The notes: generated from the letters alone by a model not told the origin. 37,114 nucleotides of DNA from Anaerolineales bacterium (GCA_016927315.1 JAFGMV010000044.1:1-37114); one strand, 5' to 3'. Counted from the first letter of the stretch, positions 15,823 through 26,804 are shown. Numbers and translations: made by a program.

Positions 15823-16788
15823 ATGATCAAACATATTTTGGTTCCCCTGGACGGCTCATCCCTGGCTGAATGTGTTTTACCTCATATGCTGGCAGTTGCC
15901 GGTTCTATGGGAAGTAAGGTAACACTGCTGCAGGTATTGGAGCAGAATTCAATTCCGGATCAGACCCCGGTTGTTGACCCGCTTGAATGGCATATTCACA
16001 AGACAAAATCAAATACGTACCTGACAAGCGTAGCTGAGCGGCTGCAAGGCTTTGGACTAAGCGTCGACTGCGCCCTGGTTGAGGGGCAAGCCGCTGACCA
16101 GATCATCGCCTATGCCAATATCCATGATATCGACCTGATTGCACTTAGCAGTCACGGGTTGAGTGGATTAAGCAAATGGAATGTCAGCAGTGTCGTTCAG
16201 AAGATCATTTTACGTTCCTATAAATCTATTCTCTTGGTGCGCGCCTACCAGCCAGTATCCGATGAACTTGGTAAACTTCAATATCATCGTTTGCTCGTAC
16301 CACTGGATTGTTCGCAGCGTGCCGAATGTATTTTGCCGATCACAACCAACCTGGCCAGACAGTTCCAGTCTCAGGTATTGCTGACCCACGTGGTCAGTAT
16401 TCCTGAAATGTCCCAACGAGGTCCACTCACACAAGAAGATCACGCCTTGATCACCAAGGTAGTCGATCGTAATAAAAAAGAGGCCTCAAGATATTTTGAT
16501 CATCTTCAGTCTAAATTAATGTCAGGAAGTTATGAGATCCAACAGCGCCTGATTGTTGGCGAGCATACGGCGACAATTCTGCATGACATGATTTCGAAAG
16601 AGATGATCGATCTGGTGTTGCTGACCGCACACGGCTTTTCTAGAGGGAAAAAATGGCCCCATGGAGGTGTAACAACCAGTTTTATTATTTATGGGTCCAC
16701 ACCGCTGATCATTATGCAGGATCTCACCCAAGAAGAAGCAGAAAAATTCCCGGCAGAAATGGCCTTTCAACACGGGGGCGGACATTAA
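15823..16788 (+). CDS. Tandem-domain universal stress protein
   Basis: A 321-residue cytoplasmic protein with two UspA domains. The first (about 1-150) opens with IKHILVPLDGSSLAE and has SSHGLSGLSKW; the second (about 158-310) opens with YHRLLVPLDCSQRAE and has TAHGFSRGKKW. The nucleotide-binding pattern G-x2-G-x9-G is recognisable in the first domain but lacks the last glycine, and is more degraded in the second, so ATP binding is doubtful. The ATG at 15823 was chosen because AGGAG lies 7 bases upstream; the open frame upstream has no homology. Its stop is 3 bases before the glucan synthase start, so the two are surely co-transcribed. This pairing suggests a role in stress-linked control of glucan production, which is inference only. 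Confidence 0.88.
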   Translation: MIKHILVPLDGSSLAECVLPHMLAVAGSMGSKVTLLQVLEQNSIPDQTPVVDPLEWHIHKTKSNTYLTSVAERLQGFGLSVDCALVEGQAADQIIAYANIHDIDLIALSSHGLSGLSKWNVSSVVQKIILRSYKSILLVRAYQPVSDELGKLQYHRLLVPLDCSQRAECILPITTNLARQFQSQVLLTHVVSIPEMSQRGPLTQEDHALITKVVDRNKKEASRYFDHLQSKLMSGSYEIQQRLIVGEHTATILHDMISKEMIDLVLLTAHGFSRGKKWPHGGVTTSFIIYGSTPLIIMQDLTQEEAEKFPAEMAFQHGGGH

Positions 16789-16791
16789 TAT

Positions 16792-19700
16792 ATGACAGAA
16801 AGTCGGGCTGATCAAAATGATCGCGTGAGAAGCAAGAGCAGTTCAGGTGAGGTTGAAGCCGATATCCTGCAGAGCCTGGATGAACTTGCCTTGCATCTTG
16901 CCAGACAATACAAAGTTACGCAGAACCGGGGAAGAAGTTTTCCAATCATAAAACGCCTGCAGAAGCAGATGGCAGTCCTGCAATCGGCGCGCACCTATTT
17001 TACACAGGTGAAAGGAACCTGGTCCTCACTTTCATATGCCGTTGAGTGGTTGCTTGATAACTTTTATGTAATTGAACAGGCAGCCAGGCAGGTCAGGGAG
17101 GATATGCCCTGGGGATACTACTATCGGTTACCAAAACTTGATCCAAGCATATCCAGTGGCGCCCCCAGAGTATATGAACTAGCCCATCAGTTTATCCAAT
17201 TTTCCCAAAGTCGTATTGACCTGGACAACCTGGTCAGGTTTGTCAGGTCATTCCAGAAAATCCAGGTTCTGCGAATCGGTGAGATCTGGGCCTTTCCAAC
17301 CATGCTGCGTCTGGGCATCCTGGAAAATCTGTCGCTGACCATATCCGGCATAACATCAGAAGACTCGGCTTTTGTAAAGGGAAGCATAGAAACAGGCGAA
17401 TCAACGAAAACAACCAGGCCAGGGAGAGTTGCTGGCATTCCAACCAAAGAATCAGCAGATGATAGGATTAGCCCGGATGAAGTTGTTACTCCCGAAATGG
17501 TAGTGGCAAACTGCATCATGAGTTTGCGGGTGCTGTCCACCCAGGATTGGAAAGTTTTCTTTGAAGAAGTCAGCCTGGTGAACCAGATACTTCGGAGAGA
17601 CCCTGCCGGGGTATACGCTCAGATGGATTTCGAGACAAGGAACCGGTATCGCAGCGTTGTTGAGAAATTGGCTCAGGAATGCAGTTCAACCGAAACGGAG
17701 ATTGCTGATACTGTAGTGCGGCTGGCTGCAGATAATGTTGCAACGCTTGCAAACGCTCCGTCGCCGCCTAAAAAAATAACCCACGTTGGGTACTATTTGA
17801 TCGCTCCAGGATATGAAGACCTGAAACAGGCTCTGGGGTACCGGGAGAATTGGAGAGCCCGTCTCAGGATATGGTTATCAAAGCATGTCTTGTTCTTGTA
17901 TTTAAGCAGTATCCTGCTAATGACGGGGGCGCTTGTTGGCTTGTTTACCCGCTTTGCGTTTGTCATTAAACTATACCCGTTGGGTTGGCTATTGGCTGCT
18001 TGCCTGGCATTTTTACCCACACTGGCTGTATCGGTGCAGATTGTCAATCAGGTTGTACTCGCGAATACTTCCCCACGCACTTTACCCAGGTTTGAGTTTA
18101 AAGATCAAATCCCGGTTGAATACAGCACGGTTATTGTTGTTCCAACGTTGTTGGGCTGCATGGAAGATATCGCTTTCTTGCTGCGTCAATTGGAACTTCA
18201 TTACCTGGCAAATACACAAAAGAATTTGTACTTTGTACTGTTGACAGATTTCATTGATGCACCTGAAAAAATGCTGCCCGGAGATACCGCGCTTCTAGAT
18301 GCTGCGCAAAACGGAATTGAAAAATTAAATGCCAACTATGAGAAAGATAACAGGCGCCCATTTTATTTATTGCACCGGGAAAGAAAGTGGAACCCTGGTG
18401 AAAATTGTTGGATGGGTTGGGAACGTAAGCGAGGTAAACTGTCAGAATTTAACAAGCTTTTACTCTCACTTGGAAAAAAGGATGTTCCCGAAACCAACTA
18501 TCTGCTTACGGTGGGACATTTAGAAGACCTGGCTGAGGTGAGATATGTGGTTACTCTGGATGCCGATACGATGCTGCCGCTGAATAGTGTCAGCCAGTTG
18601 GTTGCCACACTGGCGCATCCACTCAACCGGGCAGAATTCGATCCGGACAACGGTTTGTTGATTTCCGGGTATTCCATACTACAGCCCCGGACACAAACCA
18701 AGCCAAACAGCGCCAACGCTTCTTTTTTTGCCAGTGTCTTTTCCCCCGATAGTAACGTTGATCTTTACTCTCAGGCGGTTTCTGATGTTTATCAAGATTT
18801 ATTTGGAGAAGGCAGCTATTATGGAAAAGGAATCTATGACGTAAATGCCTTCGAGCGTACACTCGCAGGCCGGGTGCCAGAAAACACATTGCTCAGCCAT
18901 GACTTATTTGAAGGTATCCATGGTCGGGTTGGGTATGTCAGCGACATTACCTTTTACGAAGACTTCCCTCCGAACTTCATAACGTTTATGCACAGGATGC
19001 ACCGCTGGATACGTGGAGACTGGCAGTTACTGCCCTGGCTTTCCATAAAGGCGCCTCACACAAGCGGCAAGAAAATACCCAATGATCTTTCCCTTTTGGA
19101 TATCTGGAAGATAATCGATAATTTACGCCGAAGTTTAATGTCTCCGGCTATACTGGCAATGTTGTTCTGTGCCTGGTTAGTACCCGGTGCAACTGTCTGG
19201 CTCTGGATGTTACTGGCCGTTCTGCCATTGCTGCTGCCAATTTTACAAGTTCGCCCGGGGAAGGGTTTCATCCGGGCTGTTGGCAAAGAAAGCATACGTT
19301 CAGTCTTGACCTTGATGGTCATTCCCTACCGGTCTTTACTGACAGTGGATGCAATTTCAACCACATTGGTGCGTATGTATAGTACGCATAAAAAAATGCT
19401 TCAATGGGTAACCGCCTCCCACTCGGTACGGTTATTTGGATCTGAAATGAAATTATCCATCGTTTGGAATCAGATGGCGATCAGTGTTTATCTGGTTTGG
19501 GTGGCCGGTATCGTAACTATGTGGCTTAATTTGAAGACCCTCCCCTACATATTTTCATTCCTTTTTCTCTGGCTGATCGCACCCTTTGTTGCCAGCAAGA
19601 TCAGTAGCCCACGCAACAAAGTGCCAGAACTCGTTGGCGAAGATCAGCAACAGACGCTGCGCAATCTTGCCCGTCGAACCTGGTTGTTCTTTGAACAATT

Positions 19701-22700
19701 CGTAGGACCGGATAATCACTGGCTTCCTCCTGATCATTACCAGGACAACCCCCATCTGGGAATTGTCCACCATACCTCCCCAACCAATATCGGCGTTTAC
19801 CTGTTGTCGACTCTGGCCGCTTATGATTTTGGTTTTATTGGTTTCCCGGAAATCTCGATTCGCTTGCAAGACACACTGGAAAGTTTTGAGAAACTCGAAC
19901 TATATCGAGGGCACTTGCTGAATTGGTACGATACTCAAAGCCTCAAGCCGCTCTCTCCGCGTTATGTTTCAGTGGTGGACAGTGGAAACCTGGGGGGAAG
20001 TCTGCTGGTTCTCCAACATGCCTGTACGGATATCTGTCATACGCCTGTTCTTAGGTGGGAAAGATTGCAGGGTTTTATCGACATCTTGGAGATTTTAAGA
20101 GAGGAAAGTTCAACACAAGGGGTAAACCTGGGAAATTTCCGGGAACAGTTGGAGAAGGTTTATCACCAGATACTCTGCTTGAAAGACTGCCCGGATGAGC
20201 TTCCGGAATTGTTGGGGCAGTTATGTAAACAAGATCAGTGTGAATTTGCCCGGCATTTGCTGAAAGCAATTGACATTGTTTCTGAACGGGATGAGGCGGA
20301 TTTTTTGCAAGAGTTGTACACATGGATTAAACGGGCAGAATACCATATTCAGAACTTGAAAAAAGAGATCGAAATGCTGATGCCCTGGATTTTCCATTTT
20401 CAGGATAAACCAGCCTTATTCACATCCGTGCTTATCGATACTGATGAATCCTTCCAGAAAGACAACTTGATCAATGAGAATTATAAAAAACTGCTTGGCA
20501 TCTTTGACCCGTTTCAATCCCTTTCAAACATTCCGGAAACCAGCAAGCAGGCAGATGTATTGATTTCGGAACTTCTCACCCAAACCAGGCAGTTGGCCAG
20601 GATGAACAAAAAGAACCAGGAATTCCAGATTTGCTGCGAAGAAGCCATTACCTGGTGCAATGATTTCAGATCACAACTTACATCAGCCCGTCTGACTGCA
20701 GGAGCACTCCTCTCCGGTTGTGAGCGTATCCGTTCTCAAGCAGAACATTTCTTTTCGAATATGGATTTCAACTTTTTACTTGATCCAGATCGTCAGGTAT
20801 TCCACATCGGATACAACCTGGATACGAATGCACTGGATCAAAATCATTATGACCTTTTAGCTTCTGAAGCTCGTCTGGCCAGCATTATTGCAATTGCCAA
20901 GGGAGATGTCCCATCCAGTCACTGGCTCCATATGGCCCGCCCTACCACGGAAGTAAATGGGAACCGTACTCTCTTATCTTGGAGCGGAACCATGTTCGAG
21001 TACCTGATGCCCAATTTATTCCTGCCACAATATCCGGGAACTTTGCTTTTTGAAAGCTGCCAAGCTGCAGTTACTCGACAGATCAATTACGGAGAGCAAA
21101 AAAATGTTCCCTGGGGTATCTCGGAATCTTCTTTTTATAGTTTCGATGACCAAATGGGGTATCAGTATCAGGCTTTTGGGGTCCCTGGATTGGGACTCAA
21201 GCGAGGCCTGGGAGAAAAGCTGGTGATTGCACCGTATGCCTGTATGCTGGCCTTATCTCTTCATCCAAAGGATGTTTTGAAAAATATTGATTTCCTGAAC
21301 AGGTTGGGAATGCTTGGCAGGTATGGCTTCTATGAATCTATTGATTTCACACCAACCGGGCAATCAAATTCAGGCCAAGAGATCGTATACACATATATGG
21401 CGCATCACCAGGGAATGATCATGGTCGCTCTGGCAAACTATCTTGGACATGATAAGATGATCCATCGGATGGCAAGGGACCGGCGTTTGCAAAGTGTTGC
21501 CCTGTTGTTGCAAGAGCGTCCAATTGTGAAAATGCATCTGGAATATCCCCATCCGGAAGATGTAGAAAAAAGTGTCCGGCCAGGATCTTTGATCAAAGTT
21601 TTCCAAATGTATCCACCGGCAAATCCCTGGCACCCGCGCGTGTACAGTTCACTTCCACTGGTGCACTGCCTGTCAAATGGGCAGTACAGCTTACTGCTTA
21701 CGAATGCCGGTGGAGGTTATAGTCGCTGGAAGGATCTGGATCTGACACGCTGGCGAAACGATACTACCCAGGATGATTGGGGATCGTGGGTATATCTGCA
21801 GGATATTGAATCGGGCACATCCTGGATCCCACAACGCCAACCTTCTGATTTACAGTTTTACCCATATAAAGTTGCCTATCAGAGCTTACAACATGGGATC
21901 AGGTCTGATCTTGAAATAACGGTATCGCCAGTCGCTAATGTTGAAATTCGCTGGCTCACCATTACAAATCAAACGGATGTTCCTCGCCGTCTGGCTGTGA
22001 CCAGCTTCTCTGAGGTTGTCCTCGCTGCCCATTTTGCAGACAGCCGTCACCAGGCTTTCAATAAATTATTTGTGGAAAGTGAATTGATCCCTGATAAGGA
22101 AGTGTTAATATTCAAAAGACGCACCCGCACAACTGCTGAAAAACAGGTATTCCTGGCGCATTACCTGCTGTGTAAGGAAAATTGCGAAACCCCGATTACC
22201 TTTGAAACGGATCGGGCAAATTTCCTGGGCAGATGCAGAACACCACTCTCTCCGGCAGCTCTGGATCCGTCTCAGAGGAATGATCAGAGCATTCAGGGGT
22301 TGTCCTGCTCAACAGGCGCTACACTCGATGCAGTGATGGCAATCCGTCAGGAATTTTCAATGGAGTCACAGTCCATCCGACAGTTTGTCTTTATCACCCT
22401 GGCTGCAGGTTCGCGGGATGAAGCAATGGCCCTGGTCGAATATTACCAATCCTGGTCCGTACTTGTGAAAACCTTTGACCAGGCGCTTGCCCGCAGCGAG
22501 CGAGAATTAGCTCGCCTTGAATTGACTTCCCCGCAGTTAGAACGGATCCAAAAAGTTCTGTCGGCGCTTGTCTATCCGCATCCTTCCTTAAGGAGTTCTC
22601 CTGAAACGCTTGCCAAAAACCAGGCCGGGCAATCAGGTTTGTGGCCTTACTCAGTTTCCGGAGATTACCCCATCCTTTTGGTAAAAATAGAATCCCTGGA

Positions 22701-25497
22701 TGGGATTTTGCTCGTTCATGAATTGGTCAAAGCACATAGTTACTGGCGAAGTTGCCAGATAAAAATTGACCTGGTCGTGCTAAACATGCGGGACGAAGTA
22801 TACAACCAGGAACTGCAGGATCGTCTGCGCCGGCTGGTTGTTCAGGTTGGTGCAGAATCCCACATCACTCGTCGGGGTGGGATTTTCCTGCTGCAGGCCT
22901 GCCGTATGGGACCGGCTGAAATAGCATTGTTTGAAACCGCTGCCCTGGCTGTGTTGGATAGTACCCGGGGAACACTGGCTGAACAACTTTCAGGTATGGA
23001 TGAACTTCCGCTCCAATTACCACATTTTCTCTCCACCCGTCCACAACCTGATGAAGACGAACCGTTACCAATACTTGAACGCCCGGCAGACTTACTATTT
23101 GATAATGGACTGGGAGGCTTCAGCGCCGAAGGACGGGAATATGTGATTTATCTGGAGAACGACTGCCAAACTCCGGCGCCCTGGATAAATGTAATCGCTA
23201 ACCCATCTTTTGGCTTTATCACATCAGAGAGCGGGTTGGGATATACATGGGCGGTGAACAGTGGTGAAAACCGTCTTACCCCCTGGCGCAATGATCCGGT
23301 GGCCAACACCCCATCAGAAATTATCTATCTCAGAGATGAAGATACCGGGCAGGTATGGACGCCAACTCCTGCCCCTGTCCCGGATAAGCAGCCCTATCTG
23401 ATCCGCCATGGCGCCGGCTATTCGATTTATCAGCACAACAGTTCCGGTCTCAAGCAGCAGATGCGGGTATTTGCTTCCCCGAAAAACCCCGTTAAGCTGG
23501 TGCAGCTGCAGTTAGAAAATACAGAAAAGCATACCCGCCGTATCATGGTTACCTTTTATGCTGAGTGGGTGTTGGGTGCGCACCGGGAAACAATGGAACA
23601 GTTCATTGTCCCGGAATTCGACGCCACCTGCTATGCCCTGCTGGCCCGCAATCCTTATAACGAAGAATTTCAAGCCAGGGTTGCTTTCCTGGCTGCAACC
23701 AGAGAACCCCACAGCCTGACCACCGATCGAACCGAATTCCTGGGAAGACTGGGAAGTTACCATAATCCAGCTGCGCTCAATCGGATTGCTCTATCTGCAA
23801 AAGTCGAAGCCGGTGTAGATCCCTGTGCCGCCATGAGCGTCCTTCTGTGGGTTGCGCCCGGCGATACCAAGGAAGTTACTTTCCTTCTCGGGCAGGGAGA
23901 AACTCGAGAAAATTCAGTCCAACTCATCCACGAATACCGCAATATCGAAAAGGTCTGGGCAGATTGGAACGACCTGGAGGTTTTCTGGGATGGCATCTTG
24001 GGGCAGGTAAGCATTGATGTACCGGATCTGGCTGCCAACCTGATGGTGAACCGCTGGCTTATTTACCAGGGCCTGGCCTGCCGGGTATGGGGCAGGTCGG
24101 CTTTATATCAATCCAGTGGTGCGTATGGCTTTCGTGATCAACTGCAGGACGTCATGGCCCTCGTCTATACCGCCCCAGACCTGGCGCGTGAACATATTCT
24201 CGAGTCCGCACGACACCAGTTTATCGAGGGAGATGTCCTGCATTGGTGGCATCCCCCCGCGGGACGGGGTATCCGCAGCCGTTGTTCTGATGATTTACTC
24301 TGGCTGCCCTTTGTTACCAGTCATTACCTGGAAGTGACCGGTGACATCACAATTCTCGATGAAACAGTCACCTATCTTACCGGTGATCCGCTCGACGAAG
24401 ACGAGCCCGAGCGCTATGGGTTATATGCCAGCAGTCAGGGTCAAGGCACATTGTTCGAACATTGCTGCCGGGCTCTCGAGAAAGGAAATACGCGCGGGGA
24501 ACACGGACTTCCGTTGATCGGCAGTGGAGACTGGAATGACGGCATGAACCTGGTTGGCAGCCAAGGGCAGGGGGAAAGTGTCTGGCTTGGCTGGTTTCTG
24601 GCCGCAGCCCTGAAAAGGTTTGCGAATATCTGTGAGCAGGTTGGAGAAGAATCGCAGGCAAAAATATACCGTCTGCAGGCCAATGAGATCCGCTATGCAA
24701 TCGAAGCCAATGGTTGGGATGGACAGTGGTATTTGCGCGGGTACTATGACAATGGTGAAAAACTGGGCAGCGCCTCAAGTCAGGAATGCCAGATTGATTC
24801 AATTGCCCAATCCTGGGCCGTACTCTCCGGATCGGGGGATAAAGAACGTTACCCAGAAGCGCTGGAATTTGTCGCGCAGCGGCTGGTCCGTTTAGAAGAA
24901 GAACTGATATTACTTTTCACGCCTCCTTTCGACGCATCTCCTCAAGACCCCGGGTATATCAAAGGATACCCGCCCGGGGTGCGTGAGAATGGCGGGCAGT
25001 ATACTCATGCGGCTGCCTGGACCGCCTGGGCCTTCGCAATGCTGGGACAGGGTGATCGCTTAGAAAGGCTGCTCTCGATTCTTAATCCCATCAAACACGC
25101 AGATACTCCTGATAAGGTCAATCGTTACCGGGTTGAGCCGTATGTCGTCGCCGCAGATATTTACGGTCGCGCTCCTTATATTGGCCGCGGCGGCTGGACC
25201 TGGTATACAGGGTCAGCAGGCTGGCTCTACCGCCTGTACCTGGAAGCCTGTTTGGGATTGAAAAAAACAGGCCGTACACTCAGAATTGATCCGTGTGTGC
25301 CGGCAGATTGGCCTGGGTTTTCATTAACCTACCGGTATGGAAAAAGCAGTTATCATATTCACGTCGAAAATCCTGAGCGGGTCAACCAGGGCGTGGTGGA
25401 GGCAACTCTGGATGGAGAAGCCCTTCAAACATCAGTGATCCATCTGGCCGATGACGGGAAGAGACACGAAGTAACTGTGCGCTTAGGGGCGTTATAA
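16792..25497 (+). CDS. Cyclic beta-1,2-glucan synthase (NdvB/ChvB/Cgs family)
   Basis: A 2901-residue membrane enzyme; rhizobial and Brucella Cgs are close to this size. In order: an N-terminal helical region (1-350); transmembrane segments (about 363-420); a GT84 glycosyltransferase core with Asp590-x-Asp592 in LDADTMLP, Glu707 in SHDLFEG and Arg738-Trp739 in HRWIRGDWQ; more transmembrane helices (about 785-825 and 900-945); a helical stretch; a glycoamylase-like domain (about 1380-1580, WSGTMFEYLMP and ISESSFYSFDDQMGYQYQAFG); two GH94-type beta-sandwich regions (about 1615-1900 and 2100-2370); and a GH94 phosphorylase domain with GSGDWNDGMN, Asp2580 being the likely general acid. In the known enzymes, UDP-glucose is polymerised on the protein, the C-terminal domain trims the chain, and the ring is closed and moved outward. 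All key motifs are present. A role in envelope glucan is inferred. Confidence 0.92.
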   Translation: MTESRADQNDRVRSKSSSGEVEADILQSLDELALHLARQYKVTQNRGRSFPIIKRLQKQMAVLQSARTYFTQVKGTWSSLSYAVEWLLDNFYVIEQAARQVREDMPWGYYYRLPKLDPSISSGAPRVYELAHQFIQFSQSRIDLDNLVRFVRSFQKIQVLRIGEIWAFPTMLRLGILENLSLTISGITSEDSAFVKGSIETGESTKTTRPGRVAGIPTKESADDRISPDEVVTPEMVVANCIMSLRVLSTQDWKVFFEEVSLVNQILRRDPAGVYAQMDFETRNRYRSVVEKLAQECSSTETEIADTVVRLAADNVATLANAPSPPKKITHVGYYLIAPGYEDLKQALGYRENWRARLRIWLSKHVLFLYLSSILLMTGALVGLFTRFAFVIKLYPLGWLLAACLAFLPTLAVSVQIVNQVVLANTSPRTLPRFEFKDQIPVEYSTVIVVPTLLGCMEDIAFLLRQLELHYLANTQKNLYFVLLTDFIDAPEKMLPGDTALLDAAQNGIEKLNANYEKDNRRPFYLLHRERKWNPGENCWMGWERKRGKLSEFNKLLLSLGKKDVPETNYLLTVGHLEDLAEVRYVVTLDADTMLPLNSVSQLVATLAHPLNRAEFDPDNGLLISGYSILQPRTQTKPNSANASFFASVFSPDSNVDLYSQAVSDVYQDLFGEGSYYGKGIYDVNAFERTLAGRVPENTLLSHDLFEGIHGRVGYVSDITFYEDFPPNFITFMHRMHRWIRGDWQLLPWLSIKAPHTSGKKIPNDLSLLDIWKIIDNLRRSLMSPAILAMLFCAWLVPGATVWLWMLLAVLPLLLPILQVRPGKGFIRAVGKESIRSVLTLMVIPYRSLLTVDAISTTLVRMYSTHKKMLQWVTASHSVRLFGSEMKLSIVWNQMAISVYLVWVAGIVTMWLNLKTLPYIFSFLFLWLIAPFVASKISSPRNKVPELVGEDQQQTLRNLARRTWLFFEQFVGPDNHWLPPDHYQDNPHLGIVHHTSPTNIGVYLLSTLAAYDFGFIGFPEISIRLQDTLESFEKLELYRGHLLNWYDTQSLKPLSPRYVSVVDSGNLGGSLLVLQHACTDICHTPVLRWERLQGFIDILEILREESSTQGVNLGNFREQLEKVYHQILCLKDCPDELPELLGQLCKQDQCEFARHLLKAIDIVSERDEADFLQELYTWIKRAEYHIQNLKKEIEMLMPWIFHFQDKPALFTSVLIDTDESFQKDNLINENYKKLLGIFDPFQSLSNIPETSKQADVLISELLTQTRQLARMNKKNQEFQICCEEAITWCNDFRSQLTSARLTAGALLSGCERIRSQAEHFFSNMDFNFLLDPDRQVFHIGYNLDTNALDQNHYDLLASEARLASIIAIAKGDVPSSHWLHMARPTTEVNGNRTLLSWSGTMFEYLMPNLFLPQYPGTLLFESCQAAVTRQINYGEQKNVPWGISESSFYSFDDQMGYQYQAFGVPGLGLKRGLGEKLVIAPYACMLALSLHPKDVLKNIDFLNRLGMLGRYGFYESIDFTPTGQSNSGQEIVYTYMAHHQGMIMVALANYLGHDKMIHRMARDRRLQSVALLLQERPIVKMHLEYPHPEDVEKSVRPGSLIKVFQMYPPANPWHPRVYSSLPLVHCLSNGQYSLLLTNAGGGYSRWKDLDLTRWRNDTTQDDWGSWVYLQDIESGTSWIPQRQPSDLQFYPYKVAYQSLQHGIRSDLEITVSPVANVEIRWLTITNQTDVPRRLAVTSFSEVVLAAHFADSRHQAFNKLFVESELIPDKEVLIFKRRTRTTAEKQVFLAHYLLCKENCETPITFETDRANFLGRCRTPLSPAALDPSQRNDQSIQGLSCSTGATLDAVMAIRQEFSMESQSIRQFVFITLAAGSRDEAMALVEYYQSWSVLVKTFDQALARSERELARLELTSPQLERIQKVLSALVYPHPSLRSSPETLAKNQAGQSGLWPYSVSGDYPILLVKIESLDGILLVHELVKAHSYWRSCQIKIDLVVLNMRDEVYNQELQDRLRRLVVQVGAESHITRRGGIFLLQACRMGPAEIALFETAALAVLDSTRGTLAEQLSGMDELPLQLPHFLSTRPQPDEDEPLPILERPADLLFDNGLGGFSAEGREYVIYLENDCQTPAPWINVIANPSFGFITSESGLGYTWAVNSGENRLTPWRNDPVANTPSEIIYLRDEDTGQVWTPTPAPVPDKQPYLIRHGAGYSIYQHNSSGLKQQMRVFASPKNPVKLVQLQLENTEKHTRRIMVTFYAEWVLGAHRETMEQFIVPEFDATCYALLARNPYNEEFQARVAFLAATREPHSLTTDRTEFLGRLGSYHNPAALNRIALSAKVEAGVDPCAAMSVLLWVAPGDTKEVTFLLGQGETRENSVQLIHEYRNIEKVWADWNDLEVFWDGILGQVSIDVPDLAANLMVNRWLIYQGLACRVWGRSALYQSSGAYGFRDQLQDVMALVYTAPDLAREHILESARHQFIEGDVLHWWHPPAGRGIRSRCSDDLLWLPFVTSHYLEVTGDITILDETVTYLTGDPLDEDEPERYGLYASSQGQGTLFEHCCRALEKGNTRGEHGLPLIGSGDWNDGMNLVGSQGQGESVWLGWFLAAALKRFANICEQVGEESQAKIYRLQANEIRYAIEANGWDGQWYLRGYYDNGEKLGSASSQECQIDSIAQSWAVLSGSGDKERYPEALEFVAQRLVRLEEELILLFTPPFDASPQDPGYIKGYPPGVRENGGQYTHAAAWTAWAFAMLGQGDRLERLLSILNPIKHADTPDKVNRYRVEPYVVAADIYGRAPYIGRGGWTWYTGSAGWLYRLYLEACLGLKKTGRTLRIDPCVPADWPGFSLTYRYGKSSYHIHVENPERVNQGVVEATLDGEALQTSVIHLADDGKRHEVTVRLGAL

Positions 25498-25537
25498 TTA
25501 TTTTGCTTTCAAAACCAGCCCATAAAAAAGGAACATT

Positions 25538-26800
25538 ATGACCCTCGACCTGAACCGGATTCGTGAACAATTCCCGTCGCTTGATCATTCCGCTGTTTTT
25601 TTTGATAACCCCGGCGGCACACAGATCGCTTACCCAAGTTTGGAACGTATTCAGAATTACTTGCTGGAGTGCAATGCCAACCACGAAGGGGTTTTTCCCA
25701 CCAGCCAGGAATCAGATGCCATCCTGCATGAAGCCCATGCAGCCATAGCAGATTTTTTCAATGCCGCCCGGCCTGAGGAGATCATTTTTGGAGCCAACAT
25801 GACCACGCTGACACTGCATCTTAGCCGTTCACTGGCCCACCTGTTGAACCCGGGCGATGAGATCGTAGTGACACGCCTGGACCATGATGCCAATATCTCC
25901 CCCTGGCTGCTGATCGCTGGAGAACGCGGCTGTAAGGTCAACTGGATCGATTTCGATGTGGAAGAGGGCGTCCTGAACCTGGATGAATATGAAAAGGCCC
26001 TGGCACGGAAACCCAGGCTTGTGGCGTTTGGGTATGCTTCCAATGCCTTGGGAACGATCAATCCGGTACGCACGTTGACACACATGGCGCACGAGGTCGG
26101 CGCGCTGGTCTTTGTTGATGCGGTGCAGTACGCACCACATGGGCCGTTGGATGTTCAGAAAGTGGGCTGTGATTTCCTGGTTGCCTCGGCATACAAGTTC
26201 TTTGGCCCTCATGTGGGGACCTTGTATGGCCGGTTTGATTTACTGCAAGAGTTAAAAGCCTACAAGGTCAGGCCTGCTTCTGACCAACTTCCCTACAAAT
26301 TCGAGACCGGAACTCTGAACCACGAGGGCATCGCCGGTACACTGGGGGCAATCGAATACCTGGAATGGCTCGGGGAACAGTTCGGCGGCCGACAGGCTGA
26401 AGGACTGCGCGAAGAAGGGTATACAGGCAGAAGACTGCGCTTGAAGCAGGCCATGCTGACTGTCAGGGCCTATGAGTTTGAGATCAGCCGCTTGTTATTG
26501 GCAGAGTTGAAGCGTGTTCCTGGGTTGAGGATATATGGCCTGTCTGATACCCGCCGTATCGATGAACGGGTACCGACCTTTTCTTTCAGGTTGGACGGCA
26601 GGCATCCACGCCAGGTAGCGGAGGCCCTTTCAGACAAAGGGTTCTATGTCTGGGATGGTAATTACTATGCCCTGGCGGTTACAGAACACCTGGGTCTTGA
26701 AGAAAAGGGAGGCATGGTCCGGGTTGGCCCCGTGCATTACAATACCCTGGAAGAGATACGAAGCTTCGGGAATGCCTTGAGAGAAATTGCTTCAAAGTAG
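25538..26800 (+). CDS. Class V aminotransferase, cysteine desulfurase-like
   Basis: A 420-residue PLP enzyme of the NifS/CsdA superfamily. It opens with FFDNPGGTQIAYPSLERI; the cofactor Asp is in VFVDAVQYAPH, and the Schiff-base lysine is Lys220 in SAYKFFGPHVG. The overall pattern (HEGVFPTSQESD, NMTTLTLHLSRS, LDHDANISPWL) matches the VC1184-like subfamily of cysteine-desulfurase-related proteins, whose substrate is not established. No SufU, IscU or tRNA-thiolation partner is nearby. It starts 40 bases after the glucan synthase stop with a good AAGGAA site, so it is probably in the same transcript, ending at the terminator just downstream. I am sure of the family and unsure that it acts on cysteine. 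Confidence 0.87.
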   Translation: MTLDLNRIREQFPSLDHSAVFFDNPGGTQIAYPSLERIQNYLLECNANHEGVFPTSQESDAILHEAHAAIADFFNAARPEEIIFGANMTTLTLHLSRSLAHLLNPGDEIVVTRLDHDANISPWLLIAGERGCKVNWIDFDVEEGVLNLDEYEKALARKPRLVAFGYASNALGTINPVRTLTHMAHEVGALVFVDAVQYAPHGPLDVQKVGCDFLVASAYKFFGPHVGTLYGRFDLLQELKAYKVRPASDQLPYKFETGTLNHEGIAGTLGAIEYLEWLGEQFGGRQAEGLREEGYTGRRLRLKQAMLTVRAYEFEISRLLLAELKRVPGLRIYGLSDTRRIDERVPTFSFRLDGRHPRQVAEALSDKGFYVWDGNYYALAVTEHLGLEEKGGMVRVGPVHYNTLEEIRSFGNALREIASK

Positions 26801-26804
26801 TTCA

